A stretch of 64,000 bases of DNA. Source: S5-327 sp965116015. GTDB taxonomy: Bacteria; Chloroflexota; Dehalococcoidia; Lucifugimonadales; Australimonadaceae. This document shows positions 52,269 through 58,665 of the stretch, in pieces. The position numbers were made by a program, and so were the translations under genes. The stretch is taken from assembly GCA_965116015.1 (NCBI GenBank), contig OZ220477.1:682001-746000 (forward strand), written 5' to 3'. The notes beneath the pieces were generated by a model, which ran no database searches, had not been told where the DNA came from, and saw only the letters and a program-made list of their open reading frames with translations. Numbering within the stretch: the first letter of the stretch is position 1; each line of letters starts with the position of its first letter.

Positions 52269-53390
52269 CTAGTCCTTCTCGTTCTCGAACCTGTAGTTGG
52301 GGTCCGTGTAGCACTCCGGCGGCATCTCGCTGCGAAGCCCTCGCTTCGCCAGCTCGGCCTCGAATCGCTCTCGAATCTCAGGCGCCTCCTGATGATACTC
52401 GAACTGATCCCCAGAGCGGTCGATCTTCTCCCCCATAAACCCCGTGAACTGCGGCAGCGGATGGAACGCCAGATAGCGCCCCGGATGCTCCCCCACATTG
52501 AAGTGCTGGTGAAACCACCTGTTCGGAGGCACGAAAATGCTCCCCTCATGCCACGGAATAAACACCTTCTCCTGCCCCTCCGGCCACATCACCGAAAACC
52601 CCTCCCCAGCCGGAATCACAATAACGTACGCAGGCCCATGGCGATGCCCCTTCTTGTACGTCTTCGCCGGAAACACCGACATATGCGCCGTCAGCTCCGA
52701 ACCCGGATACTGCACGAACACCGTCGTCCCGCCCGCGCCGCGACCCTTGAACGGCACCAATCGATCCCACGCCCGCATATCAGGAAAGAAATTCCCCACC
52801 CAGTACTGACGAACCGCCCCACGTCCCGACGGATCATCATCCACCGCCCGAGCGTCCGAATAGAACTCGTCCGAAGAAATCAGCTCCTCCGACGGCTGAA
52901 GCGGAGTATTGAAGAAAATGCTCGCATCCTTCGCAGCCGACATCGCAATCGGCATATTGTTGTAGTGCAGCAGCCGCGCGGGTTCCCCTCCCGACATGCT
53001 CGCATACTCCACCCAGTAGTTCCCCGGAATCCGGAACATCGCGTGATCCGTCCACTCGAAACTGTGCTTCTCCCCGCCGTCCTTCCAAACCGTCGTCACC
53101 CCCCGCCCGCTCAGCACGTAAACCACGTCCTCCAGCGTCATCTTGAACGGCGGCGCAGACCCTCCCGCTGGAACCTCCGTGATTCGCGCCTCCGAAACCC
53201 CCTCCTGACCCGCCAGCTGAAGGAACGCCGCATTGTGCCCCCGCTCCTTCCAGTAACCGAGCTCGATAGTCCGCCCGTCCTCGATAAAGTAATCGCGATA
53301 GACCGGTATCCCTTGCGCCTCCATCCAAGCATCGTAGAACTGCGGCTTGCGGATATACGTCGCCTGGGGTTGTGGCGGAGCCGTTGCCAT
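52269..53390 (-). CDS. Bicupin dioxygenase-like protein (paralogue)
   Basis: 373 aa, the same length as the bicupin at 8557 and clearly paralogous: T-Y-K-K-x-H-R-H-G-P (H249, H251), G-E-G-F-S-V-M-W-P, P-W-H-E-G-S and F-H-Q-H-F-N (H294, H296) align with identical spacing. Again only the C-terminal barrel keeps its metal histidines. The start M-A-T-A-P at 53390 is chosen because GGAGGACAG precedes it. Unlike its paralogue it is not next to a Rieske gene and has its own terminator. Confidence 0.78.
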   Translation of the reverse strand: MATAPPQPQATYIRKPQFYDAWMEAQGIPVYRDYFIEDGRTIELGYWKERGHNAAFLQLAGQEGVSEARITEVPAGGSAPPFKMTLEDVVYVLSGRGVTTVWKDGGEKHSFEWTDHAMFRIPGNYWVEYASMSGGEPARLLHYNNMPIAMSAAKDASIFFNTPLQPSEELISSDEFYSDARAVDDDPSGRGAVRQYWVGNFFPDMRAWDRLVPFKGRGAGGTTVFVQYPGSELTAHMSVFPAKTYKKGHRHGPAYVIVIPAGEGFSVMWPEGQEKVFIPWHEGSIFVPPNRWFHQHFNVGEHPGRYLAFHPLPQFTGFMGEKIDRSGDQFEYHQEAPEIRERFEAELAKRGLRSEMPPECYTDPNYRFENEKD

Positions 53391-53628
53391 AGCTGTCCTC
53401 CTGAGCATTGCGCCGCCGCAACCCTACAGAACCACGCCCGAACTGTCAAAGCGCAGACCTCCTCCCCCGCCCAGCGCTATCTCGATAGGTGTGTCGCCAT
53501 CGCCTACCGCCGCCCCAGGCGCGCCCCCAGCGCTGCCTGCGAGATGGGCAACGAATGAACAGCCGGCCACGCCGCAAAGCCCTAGAGCCCCTCTCGCCCA
53601 ACCGCTCCCTACGCAGCTCATGCGCGTT

Positions 53629-53895
53629 TCAGCCGTAGCCGCGCGTGCTGTGCACTCTGATATTTGTCACATTAGTCGCAATAGCTCTGCTAATGGAATA
53701 CAGAATCGCGTGCGGGCCGCGCGAATACAAATAAAGAACCACTGGAGGGCGCAGAAAGGAAACCACTCGTTTCCCGTCAGGCCACGGCGACCTGAGTATG
53801 TCATCAAGACAGTCGAGTATCTCTTCAGCTCCATCGCCTCCTGCGGCGGCAAGCTCGGCCTCAGCGGTCGAGCTAAGCGACAGAGTGTTTGCCAT
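53629..53895 (-). CDS. Small RelE/ParE-like toxin candidate
   Basis: 88 aa. The pattern of alternating strands and helices (E-E-I-L-D-C-L-D-D-I-L-R-S-P helix, then V-V-S-F-L, V-V-L-Y-L-Y-S-R, H-A-I-L-Y-S-I and I-R-V-H) is what a RelE/ParE fold would give, but the match is distant. The ATG lies inside the last 23 bases of the Panacea-type gene, so the two are translationally coupled. Pairing with a Panacea antitoxin is the main argument for a toxin role. A longer in-frame reading to 53973 would overlap the antitoxin gene far more and is not preferred. Confidence 0.6.
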   Translation of the reverse strand: MANTLSLSSTAEAELAAAGGDGAEEILDCLDDILRSPWPDGKRVVSFLRPPVVLYLYSRGPHAILYSISRAIATNVTNIRVHSTRGYG

Positions 53896-54475
53896 ACTTG
53901 GCGCGCGCCTCCTCAAGCGAAATGCCCTTGCCGCCCGCCGCGAAGTACGCCAGCGACTCATCGATGCGCTCAAACAGCCCAGGAGTTGAAAGCGCCTGTT
54001 TCACACGATCTCTTATCTCGGGATTCTGGCGCAATTCAAGCGCCGCGCCCCGTTCGGCTCCTCGCATCGGCAGCGTCTCTTTCGAAGCTCGAACAACATT
54101 CGGTGTGCTCTCTCGTCCGTATCGCTTGACGATAGCATTGATAAACTGCCAATCGTCTGCATCGAGCGGCAAATCGGCGCTGTCGAATCCCTTAGCTACG
54201 CAATACTGATAGGTAGCGTTGCCGTTTGGCAGCGCCCTTTGAGCCATCCGAACTTTCCCCTGAGACTCCAATGAAGCAAGAGACCTAACGATGCCGTTGC
54301 CCGCGGCATTCGGGCCGTAATTGTCCCACCGGTAACTGAAATCGCTAAGCTGGTCTCCCAGGTGCTCCGCTCTCAAGTTGTCAACCAGGTAAACCAGCTT
54401 GACCAGCTTTGTCCTGCCTGTGTCGCGCTTAAGCTGGCGCAACAGCCCAAGTATGACTGCCTCATTGCGCGTCAT
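53873..54475 (-). CDS. Panacea-domain (DUF4065/SocA-like) antitoxin candidate
   Basis: 200 aa. Residues 20-75 carry the Panacea hallmark: T-K-L-V-K-L-V-Y-L-V-D, then F-S-Y-R-W-D-N-Y-G-P-N, and a V-R-S-L-A-S-L-E helix. Panacea proteins neutralise many unrelated toxins in two-gene operons and also occur with proteases. The C-terminal about 75 residues form a separate helical segment (N-P-E-I-R-D-R-V-K-Q-A-L) not part of the core and possibly toxin-facing. AGAGGAGAG precedes the ATG. It has a consensus promoter with an overlapping inverted repeat about 120-160 bases upstream. Confidence 0.8.
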   Translation of the reverse strand: MTRNEAVILGLLRQLKRDTGRTKLVKLVYLVDNLRAEHLGDQLSDFSYRWDNYGPNAAGNGIVRSLASLESQGKVRMAQRALPNGNATYQYCVAKGFDSADLPLDADDWQFINAIVKRYGRESTPNVVRASKETLPMRGAERGAALELRQNPEIRDRVKQALSTPGLFERIDESLAYFAAGGKGISLEEARAKYGKHSVA

Positions 54476-54604
54476 AGCTCGCTCTCCTCTTAGCTCAAAC
54501 TCAGGACGCTGCGAAATGCTCCTAAGCGCCCGCCTCCAGCTTGCTTGACGTACAAGATAGCGCCCTAGGCCAGGCGGCTACTGATGCCGCTTCCCTAGAA
54601 GAGC

Positions 54605-54633
54605 ATCTTACACCACGCCTTGACAGGGGTCAA
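54605..54633 (-). promoter_or_regulatory. Promoter and operator-like repeat of the toxin-antitoxin pair
   Basis: On the minus strand TTGACC (54633-54628) and TAAGAT (54610-54605) are spaced 17 bases apart, the best sigma-70 match I see in the window. A TTGAC-N4-GTCAA inverted repeat (54620-54633) overlaps the -35, suggesting autoregulation. Confidence 0.65.
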
Positions 54634-54912
54634 TGCGAGCCCGGCGAACAGACTTCAACCGGAGCGCTGCGCCCTCGCCGCCTACCACGCCTGGGACTCC
54701 CCGAACCCCGATCCGCCGGCGCCCTCGGACGCGCTTCCCAGCACGGCAAGGCCGCGTGCTCTCCGCTCGTGGATTGCGGCGCGGTCGCGGGGCTCTACCC
54801 GCCCACAGGACAGAGCAGCGACCACCCCTCTCGAAGCGAGGCGGGGTTATCCCGGACAGAAGCGCCCCGGGCGGGAGTCCGGCGCGCGCCGAACTCCCGC
54901 CGGATGGACGCC
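54634..54912. other. Gene-free stretch left of the DUF4258 array
   Basis: No reading frame I would defend. It ends with an imperfect palindrome at about 54872-54898 (GGGAGTCCGGCGC then GCGCCGAACTCCC, 12 of 13 pairs), related to those at 55486 and 56596. Confidence 0.5.
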
Positions 54913-55251
54913 CTACCTCCTCCTGCGCCGCCTGCGCCCGCTCGGCCCTCTATACCGCCTTAAACGATGCGCCACAGTAACAACTTTCCCGCCACGCCCC
55001 ACAATCACGTAAGCGTTCAGACGGTCAACTATGCGCCTGTACCCCGCCAGACCCAGCGCCCGTTTCGCTCGAAGCCGCGCGCAACGGTCCATCTCGTACC
55101 TAAAGGCGCCCTTCCGCGCCCCAATCTCCTTGCCGAACTCAAGCAGCGCATAAACGACCTCGCGCCCGATCCCTCTACTGTTGCGCCGACGCTCAGCGTG
55201 CCTTGAAAACCGGCAGGCTATTCGATCATTCCACCCACTGCTCTGTGACAT
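54913..55251 (-). CDS. DUF4258-like small protein, array copy A
   Basis: 112 aa. F-S-R-H-A-E-R-R-R-N-S-R-G-I-G near residue 15 matches the DUF4258 pattern (F-S-x-H-A-x-x-R, R-G-I), and the end V-V-T-V-A-H-R-L-R-R is the usual final strand. The middle is basic. DUF4258 proteins are small, often linked to mobile regions, and sometimes judged toxin-like; activity is unproven. The ATG at 55251 is preceded by TAGGAG. It is a paralogue of copy D (56641), about half the residues being shared. The polyarginine tail (R-R-R-R-R-R) is a peculiarity of this copy. Confidence 0.6.
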   Translation of the reverse strand: MSQSSGWNDRIACRFSRHAERRRNSRGIGREVVYALLEFGKEIGARKGAFRYEMDRCARLRAKRALGLAGYRRIVDRLNAYVIVGRGGKVVTVAHRLRRYRGPSGRRRRRRR

Positions 55252-55262
55252 CTTGCGCTCTC

Positions 55263-55313
55263 CTAAGCTCTGTTCCCGCGCTTCGTTACCTCTCGCAGAA
55301 CACTCGCCAACAT
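55263..55313 (-). CDS. 16-codon leader ORF, unit A
   Basis: M-L-A-S-V-L-R-E-V-T-K-R-G-N-R-A, its ATG in a TGATG overlap with a five-codon ORF (M-F-G-Y-P, 55313-55330) that has a strong GAAAGGAG site. The equivalent in unit C keeps the reading frame in spite of a 3-base length difference. It lies 11 bases before copy A. Translation is plausible but unproven. Confidence 0.35.
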   Translation of the reverse strand: MLASVLREVTKRGNRA

Positions 55314-55485
55314 CACGGATAACCGAACATAGCGCTCTCCTTTCGTTGCGCCTCGCCGCCCCGCTCCCGGCGCAATCACAGCCTGAACAACCGCGCCAGG
55401 CCAACCCCGAACGCGTCCATCGCCATAACCGCTCTCAACCGCGCTCGCGCAAGCGGGTAGGGCAGCGCTGGACGAGAGTCCCGGC

Positions 55486-55513
55486 AGGGAGTCCGGCGCG
55501 CCGGACTCCCTGC
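55486..55513. repeat. Perfect 28-bp palindrome between array units
   Basis: CAGGGAGTCCGGCG and its exact complement. Related palindromes lie at about 54872 and 56596. Each lies just downstream of a unit's 3' end. No T-run follows, so a simple terminator is not certain. Confidence 0.75.
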
Positions 55514-55523
55514 CATATGGACG

Positions 55524-55772
55524 CCCTACCTCCTTCTGCGCCGCCTCAAACGATCCCCTGGTTTGGATTACCGGGCCTCGATATCGGAGAACGCGGCGGG
55601 CGATTAGGGCGGGAATCCTGCGCAAGCATGGCTCCCACTCGGCATGCCGCCTACTTCTTTTCCTTCTATGCCGCTTCATCTCGCGATTATCCCCTCTACT
55701 GTTGCGCCGGCTCCTGGCGCACCCTGAAAACTGACATCCTATTCGATTGTTCCATCCATCGCTCTGTGACAT
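55524..55772 (-). pseudogene. DUF4258-like remnant, array copy B
   Basis: The N-terminus M-S-Q-S-D-G-W-N-N-R-I-G-C-Q-F-S-G still aligns with copy A, but the H-A-E-R-R motif has become C-A-R-S-R. The interior (about 150 bases) is missing or replaced, while the 3' end matches copies A and D again. A read-through frame exists but no longer encodes the family fold. Confidence 0.6.
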
Positions 55773-55827
55773 CTCGCGTCTCTCCTCAAGCTCTTTGCCC
55801 GTCACTAAACTGTTGTATGGCATATCC

Positions 55828-56235
55828 CTATTGCTCTTCATTCTCTGAATCCTCTCCTCTCGCGCTTCGCCGCCTCTTCAACGCATCGCTAACAGCGGCC
55901 TCGCGCTCTTCCTCGCTCATCCAAGCAAGCTCCTCAGCCCGCTCGATGCTGACGCGGCCCGCGCGCTCCATCGAACGGATGGCGACGCCAAAAGACTTCA
56001 TCAATGCGTCGAGCTGGCCAGTCAGCAAGAGCTTGACCGGCGAATCCTCTATCCTGGCCAGAGACTCCGCCATACGCCAAACCATCGCTTTAACAGCCGG
56101 CTGAACGACGCCTCTCGCCGCCAGCATCGCCGCCGAGAGCTCAGCAGGCGTCGCCACATGCTCCTTCCCTTCACCATCCACGTACACCATCAGATTAAAC
56201 TTGTCTCTCATCGAAACCTTCCTTCCTGCATCCAT
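55828..56235 (-). CDS. Unrecognised 135-aa helical protein within the array
   Basis: M-D-A-G-R-K-V-S-M-R-D-K-F-N-L... It starts with a strand-like segment (N-L-M-V-Y-V-D-G) followed by long charged helices, an acidic E/R-rich end and no membrane segment. The ATG at 56235 has a strong GGGAGGAGG site. Upstream, the frame runs on into the 5' fragment of a DUF4258 copy (unit C, to 56358), so this gene replaced the rest of that unit. A cytoplasmic binding or antitoxin-like role is possible; no family recognised. Confidence 0.6.
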   Translation of the reverse strand: MDAGRKVSMRDKFNLMVYVDGEGKEHVATPAELSAAMLAARGVVQPAVKAMVWRMAESLARIEDSPVKLLLTGQLDALMKSFGVAIRSMERAGRVSIERAEELAWMSEEEREAAVSDALKRRRSARGEDSENEEQ

Positions 56236-56358
56236 ATTCCTCCTCCCGAACCTGGCTGCGACAGCATCGCGACTAATTCTCCTACCGCTGCGCCGACTCT
56301 CCGCGTGCCCTGAAAACCGACGCCCTATTCGATTGTTCCGTCCATTGTTCTGTTCCAT
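56236..56358 (-). pseudogene. 5' fragment of DUF4258-like gene, array copy C
   Basis: M-E-Q-N-N-G-R-N-N-R-I-G-R-R-F-S-G-H-A-E-S-R-R aligns with the first 30 residues of copies A and D and then stops aligning at the junction with the 135-aa gene, whose frame it shares. Confidence 0.55.
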
Positions 56359-56370
56359 CTGTGTCGCTCC

Positions 56371-56424
56371 CTAAGCTCTATTCCCGCGCTTCACTACCGC
56401 CTCGCGGAACCAACTCGCCGACAT
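56371..56424 (-). CDS. 17-codon leader ORF, unit C
   Basis: M-S-A-S-W-F-R-E-A-V-V-K-R-G-N-R-A, preceded by the five-codon M-S-G-Y-P ORF (56424-56441) with a GAAAGGAGG site and TGATG overlap. It is the counterpart of the ORF at 55263. Confidence 0.35.
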   Translation of the reverse strand: MSASWFREAVVKRGNRA

Positions 56425-56595
56425 CACGGATAACCAGACATAACTCCTCCTTTCACCGCGCCTCGCTGCGCCGTCCCCGACGCAATCGCAGCCCGAACAA
56501 ACGCGCCACGCCGAGCCCCGAACGCGCGCCACCGCCGTAACCGCCCCAAACCATGCTCGCGAGAGCGGGCAGGGGGGTAGGCAAGAGGCGAAAGC

Positions 56596-56625
56596 CCCCG
56601 TAGGGAGTCCGGCGCGGCTGGACTC
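56596..56625. repeat. Inverted repeat downstream of copy D
   Basis: AGGGAGTCC and GGACTCCCT flank a short GC-rich loop; same position relative to the gene end as the palindrome at 55486. Confidence 0.6.
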
Positions 56626-56640
56626 CCTACCAATGGCGCC

Positions 56641-57048
56641 CTATCTCCTCTTATGCCGCCTCAAACGATGCGCCACAGTGATGACATTCCCATCACGCGA
56701 TACAACAACATAAACGTTGAGCCGGTCAGCGATGCGCCTGTAGTCCGCCGAGCCGAGCGCTTGCTCCACGCGAATCCGCGACGAACGATCCAGCGCGTAC
56801 GCGAAGGCGCCTTCCCGAGTCCTGGTCTTCTTGCCAAATCTGAGCAGCACGTCAACAACGGCCGATCCAATGCCTCTACTGTTGCACCGACGCTCAGCGT
56901 GCGCTGAAAACTGACGATCTACTACCCTGTTGTTCTGTTCATTGTGTGAGGTCAAGTCCGCATGGCTCCTTGGTGCTTGCTCTTGCGCTAGCTCTCCCGT
57001 GGAACAACTCACGAACGACACGAACAGCCTGACATACCCTCCTTTCAC
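56641..57048 (-). CDS. DUF4258-like small protein, array copy D
   Basis: Reading frame of 135 aa; the family part begins about residue 36. F-S-A-H-A-E-R-R-C-N-S-R-G-I-G and the end V-I-T-V-A-H-R-L-R-R are intact, so this is the best-preserved copy with A. The start is uncertain: the ATG matching copy C (ATGGAACAG) has lost one base here (ATGAACAG) and is out of frame. Translation must therefore begin further upstream (GTG codons near residues 10-13, or the ATG at 57048, which sits inside the AAAGGAGG site), or the copy is inactivated at its 5' end. Confidence 0.5.
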   Translation of the reverse strand: MKGGYVRLFVSFVSCSTGELAQEQAPRSHADLTSHNEQNNRVVDRQFSAHAERRCNSRGIGSAVVDVLLRFGKKTRTREGAFAYALDRSSRIRVEQALGSADYRRIADRLNVYVVVSRDGNVITVAHRLRRHKRR

Positions 57049-57617
57049 CTCACGCCCTGCTCGCGCTATAGCCTACGCCCGGCAGAATACCCCGCCGGGC
57101 CGAGCATTGTACTACACCCCCTCAAAAAAATCAAGCCCCCTACTACATCTAGGCCTCCCCCGACCCCGCCCCCCGGACGCGCCTCCCGGCGCCGCCAGAA
57201 CCCGCCCGCTCCCTCCCGCGGATGCGCCGCCCCGTCCGGCCCGCCCGATGCTGTCCGCTTGCCGCTCCCTGAATATGCTTGCATCCCTATATACGTCTCC
57301 TATATGCGTAATGTGCAGAACCAGCAAGTATTCCCGCCTATGCCCTAGTTACTAGGACTAGCTCTTAAGCAATTAGCAATTGCTTACAAGGCGCATCGTC
57401 CTAGTACTATGATCAACTAGATGCGCTCTAATTAACGTGCAATATCCAATTACTGTAGCAGTATTCAAGTTGCTCTCTGAGCGGAATTCGCACGGGTTCA
57501 AACAAAAAGTTCCGACCACTCCTAGCCCCATTTATGCAATCACAAACGCGACGGTTTGTCAACACTTCAGGTTCCAAAATCTGTATGCTGAAGAAATCAC
57601 CCTCAGGGAGGCTGCTT
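57049..57617. other. AT-rich gene-free stretch with nested inverted repeats
   Basis: About 570 bases with no credible gene. Base composition shifts from GC-rich to distinctly AT-rich from about 57270 to 57600. Nested inverted repeats lie at 57350-57406. CTAG occurs five times between 57345 and 57420. The beta-hydroxyacid dehydrogenase ATG follows behind a CAGGGAGG site. Confidence 0.6.
57350..57406. promoter_or_regulatory. Nested palindrome, operator or recombination site candidate
   Basis: Outer arms TACTAGGAC (57350-57358) and GTCCTAGTA (57398-57406); inner arms TAAGCAATT (57366-57374) and AATTGCTTA (57378-57386) around AGC. The two inverted repeats are nearly concentric. Function unknown. 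Confidence 0.55.
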
Positions 57618-58502
57618 ATGACCACTGCCGCCATCGGATTCATCGGCCTCGGACGTATGGGTAAACCAATGGCCCTCAACCTCCTCCGCGCCGGATTCGA
57701 CGTCAGCGTCGTCTCGCGCTCGCGCCCTCCCATCGACGAACTCGTCGCCGCCGGAGCCCACGAAGCCCCCTCTCTCGCCACTCTCGCGCAACGCGCCAGC
57801 ATCATCTGCACCTGCCTGCCCGACCTCGCAGCCTCCCGCGACATCTACCTCGGCAGCGACGGACTCATCCCCAACGCCCGCCCCGGCCAGACGCTCATCG
57901 AAACGAGCACGATCTCCCCCTCGCTCGCCAGACAGATCGCCGAAGCTGCCGCCGCGCGCGGCGCCGGCTACCTCGACGCCCCCGTCTCCGGAGGCGTCGA
58001 ACGCGCCCAGAACGCCACCCTCGCCATTATGGCCGGCGGCGACGACGCAACCTTCAACACCGCGCGGCCAGCCCTCGACGCCATCGGCTCAGCCGTCCAC
58101 CACGTCGGCGCAGCGGGGCAGGGGAGCGTCGTCAAACTCGCGAACCAGCTGCTCGTCGGTGTCCACACGCTCGCAGCCTGCGAGGCGTTCGCTTTCGGAA
58201 CAGCCGCCGAAGTCAACGCCGCGCAGATGCTCGACATCCTGGCCGCCTCCTGGGGAGCCAGCAATATGCTCGCCCGCAACGGCCCCCTCTTCCGCTCCGG
58301 CGACTACGGCTCCCTCGCTCCCGTGCGCCTCCTCGCAAAAGACCTCGCCCTCGTCGAAGAATCCGCCCACGACCTCGGCGTCGCGCTCCCCATCGCGCAG
58401 CGCGCCCGCGCCCTGTTCGACGAGGCAATGCAACTCAGGCTCGGCGAGTGCGACATCTCCGCGCTCATAACGATGATCCGCCCCCCAGCCCGCCCCGCCT
58501 GA
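57618..58502 (+). CDS. Beta-hydroxyacid dehydrogenase (3-hydroxyisobutyrate dehydrogenase family)
   Basis: 294-aa NAD(P)-dependent enzyme. The Rossmann motif is G-F-I-G-L-G-R-M-G-K-P-M-A, the substrate motif is D-A-P-V-S-G-G-V-E-R-A (about residue 118), and the catalytic lysine is in K-L-A-N-Q-L-L (about residue 174). It could be a tartronate semialdehyde reductase, 3-hydroxyisobutyrate dehydrogenase or a relative acting on another 2-methyl or hydroxy acid. The ATG at 57618 follows GGGAGG. It is the first ordinary gene after the accessory island. Confidence 0.88.
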   Translation: MTTAAIGFIGLGRMGKPMALNLLRAGFDVSVVSRSRPPIDELVAAGAHEAPSLATLAQRASIICTCLPDLAASRDIYLGSDGLIPNARPGQTLIETSTISPSLARQIAEAAAARGAGYLDAPVSGGVERAQNATLAIMAGGDDATFNTARPALDAIGSAVHHVGAAGQGSVVKLANQLLVGVHTLAACEAFAFGTAAEVNAAQMLDILAASWGASNMLARNGPLFRSGDYGSLAPVRLLAKDLALVEESAHDLGVALPIAQRARALFDEAMQLRLGECDISALITMIRPPARPA

Positions 58503-58665
58503 CCACAGCGCCGCCCCAGCCTCAGCAACCACGAACCCCGCATCGTCCCCGCCGGCCAGATTCCTCGCATCGCCAGCCCCCGCGAACGCGAAGACCGCGC
58601 CAACGATGAGCGCCCGCCCCTGGCCTCCGCGAGCGAGAAGACCTCGCCCAGACGACAACCCCCCC

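Noticed and set aside
53424..53621. 65-aa minus frame between the second bicupin and the toxin gene
   Set aside because: Low-complexity G/A-rich, no ribosome site, no neighbour coupling.
56930..57355. 141-aa plus frame across the array edge
   Set aside because: Low-complexity, no ribosome site, and runs through the leader of copy D.
57428..57844. Minus-strand frame opposite the start of the dehydrogenase
   Set aside because: Overlaps the conserved NAD-binding region on the other strand and has no ribosome site or family pattern.
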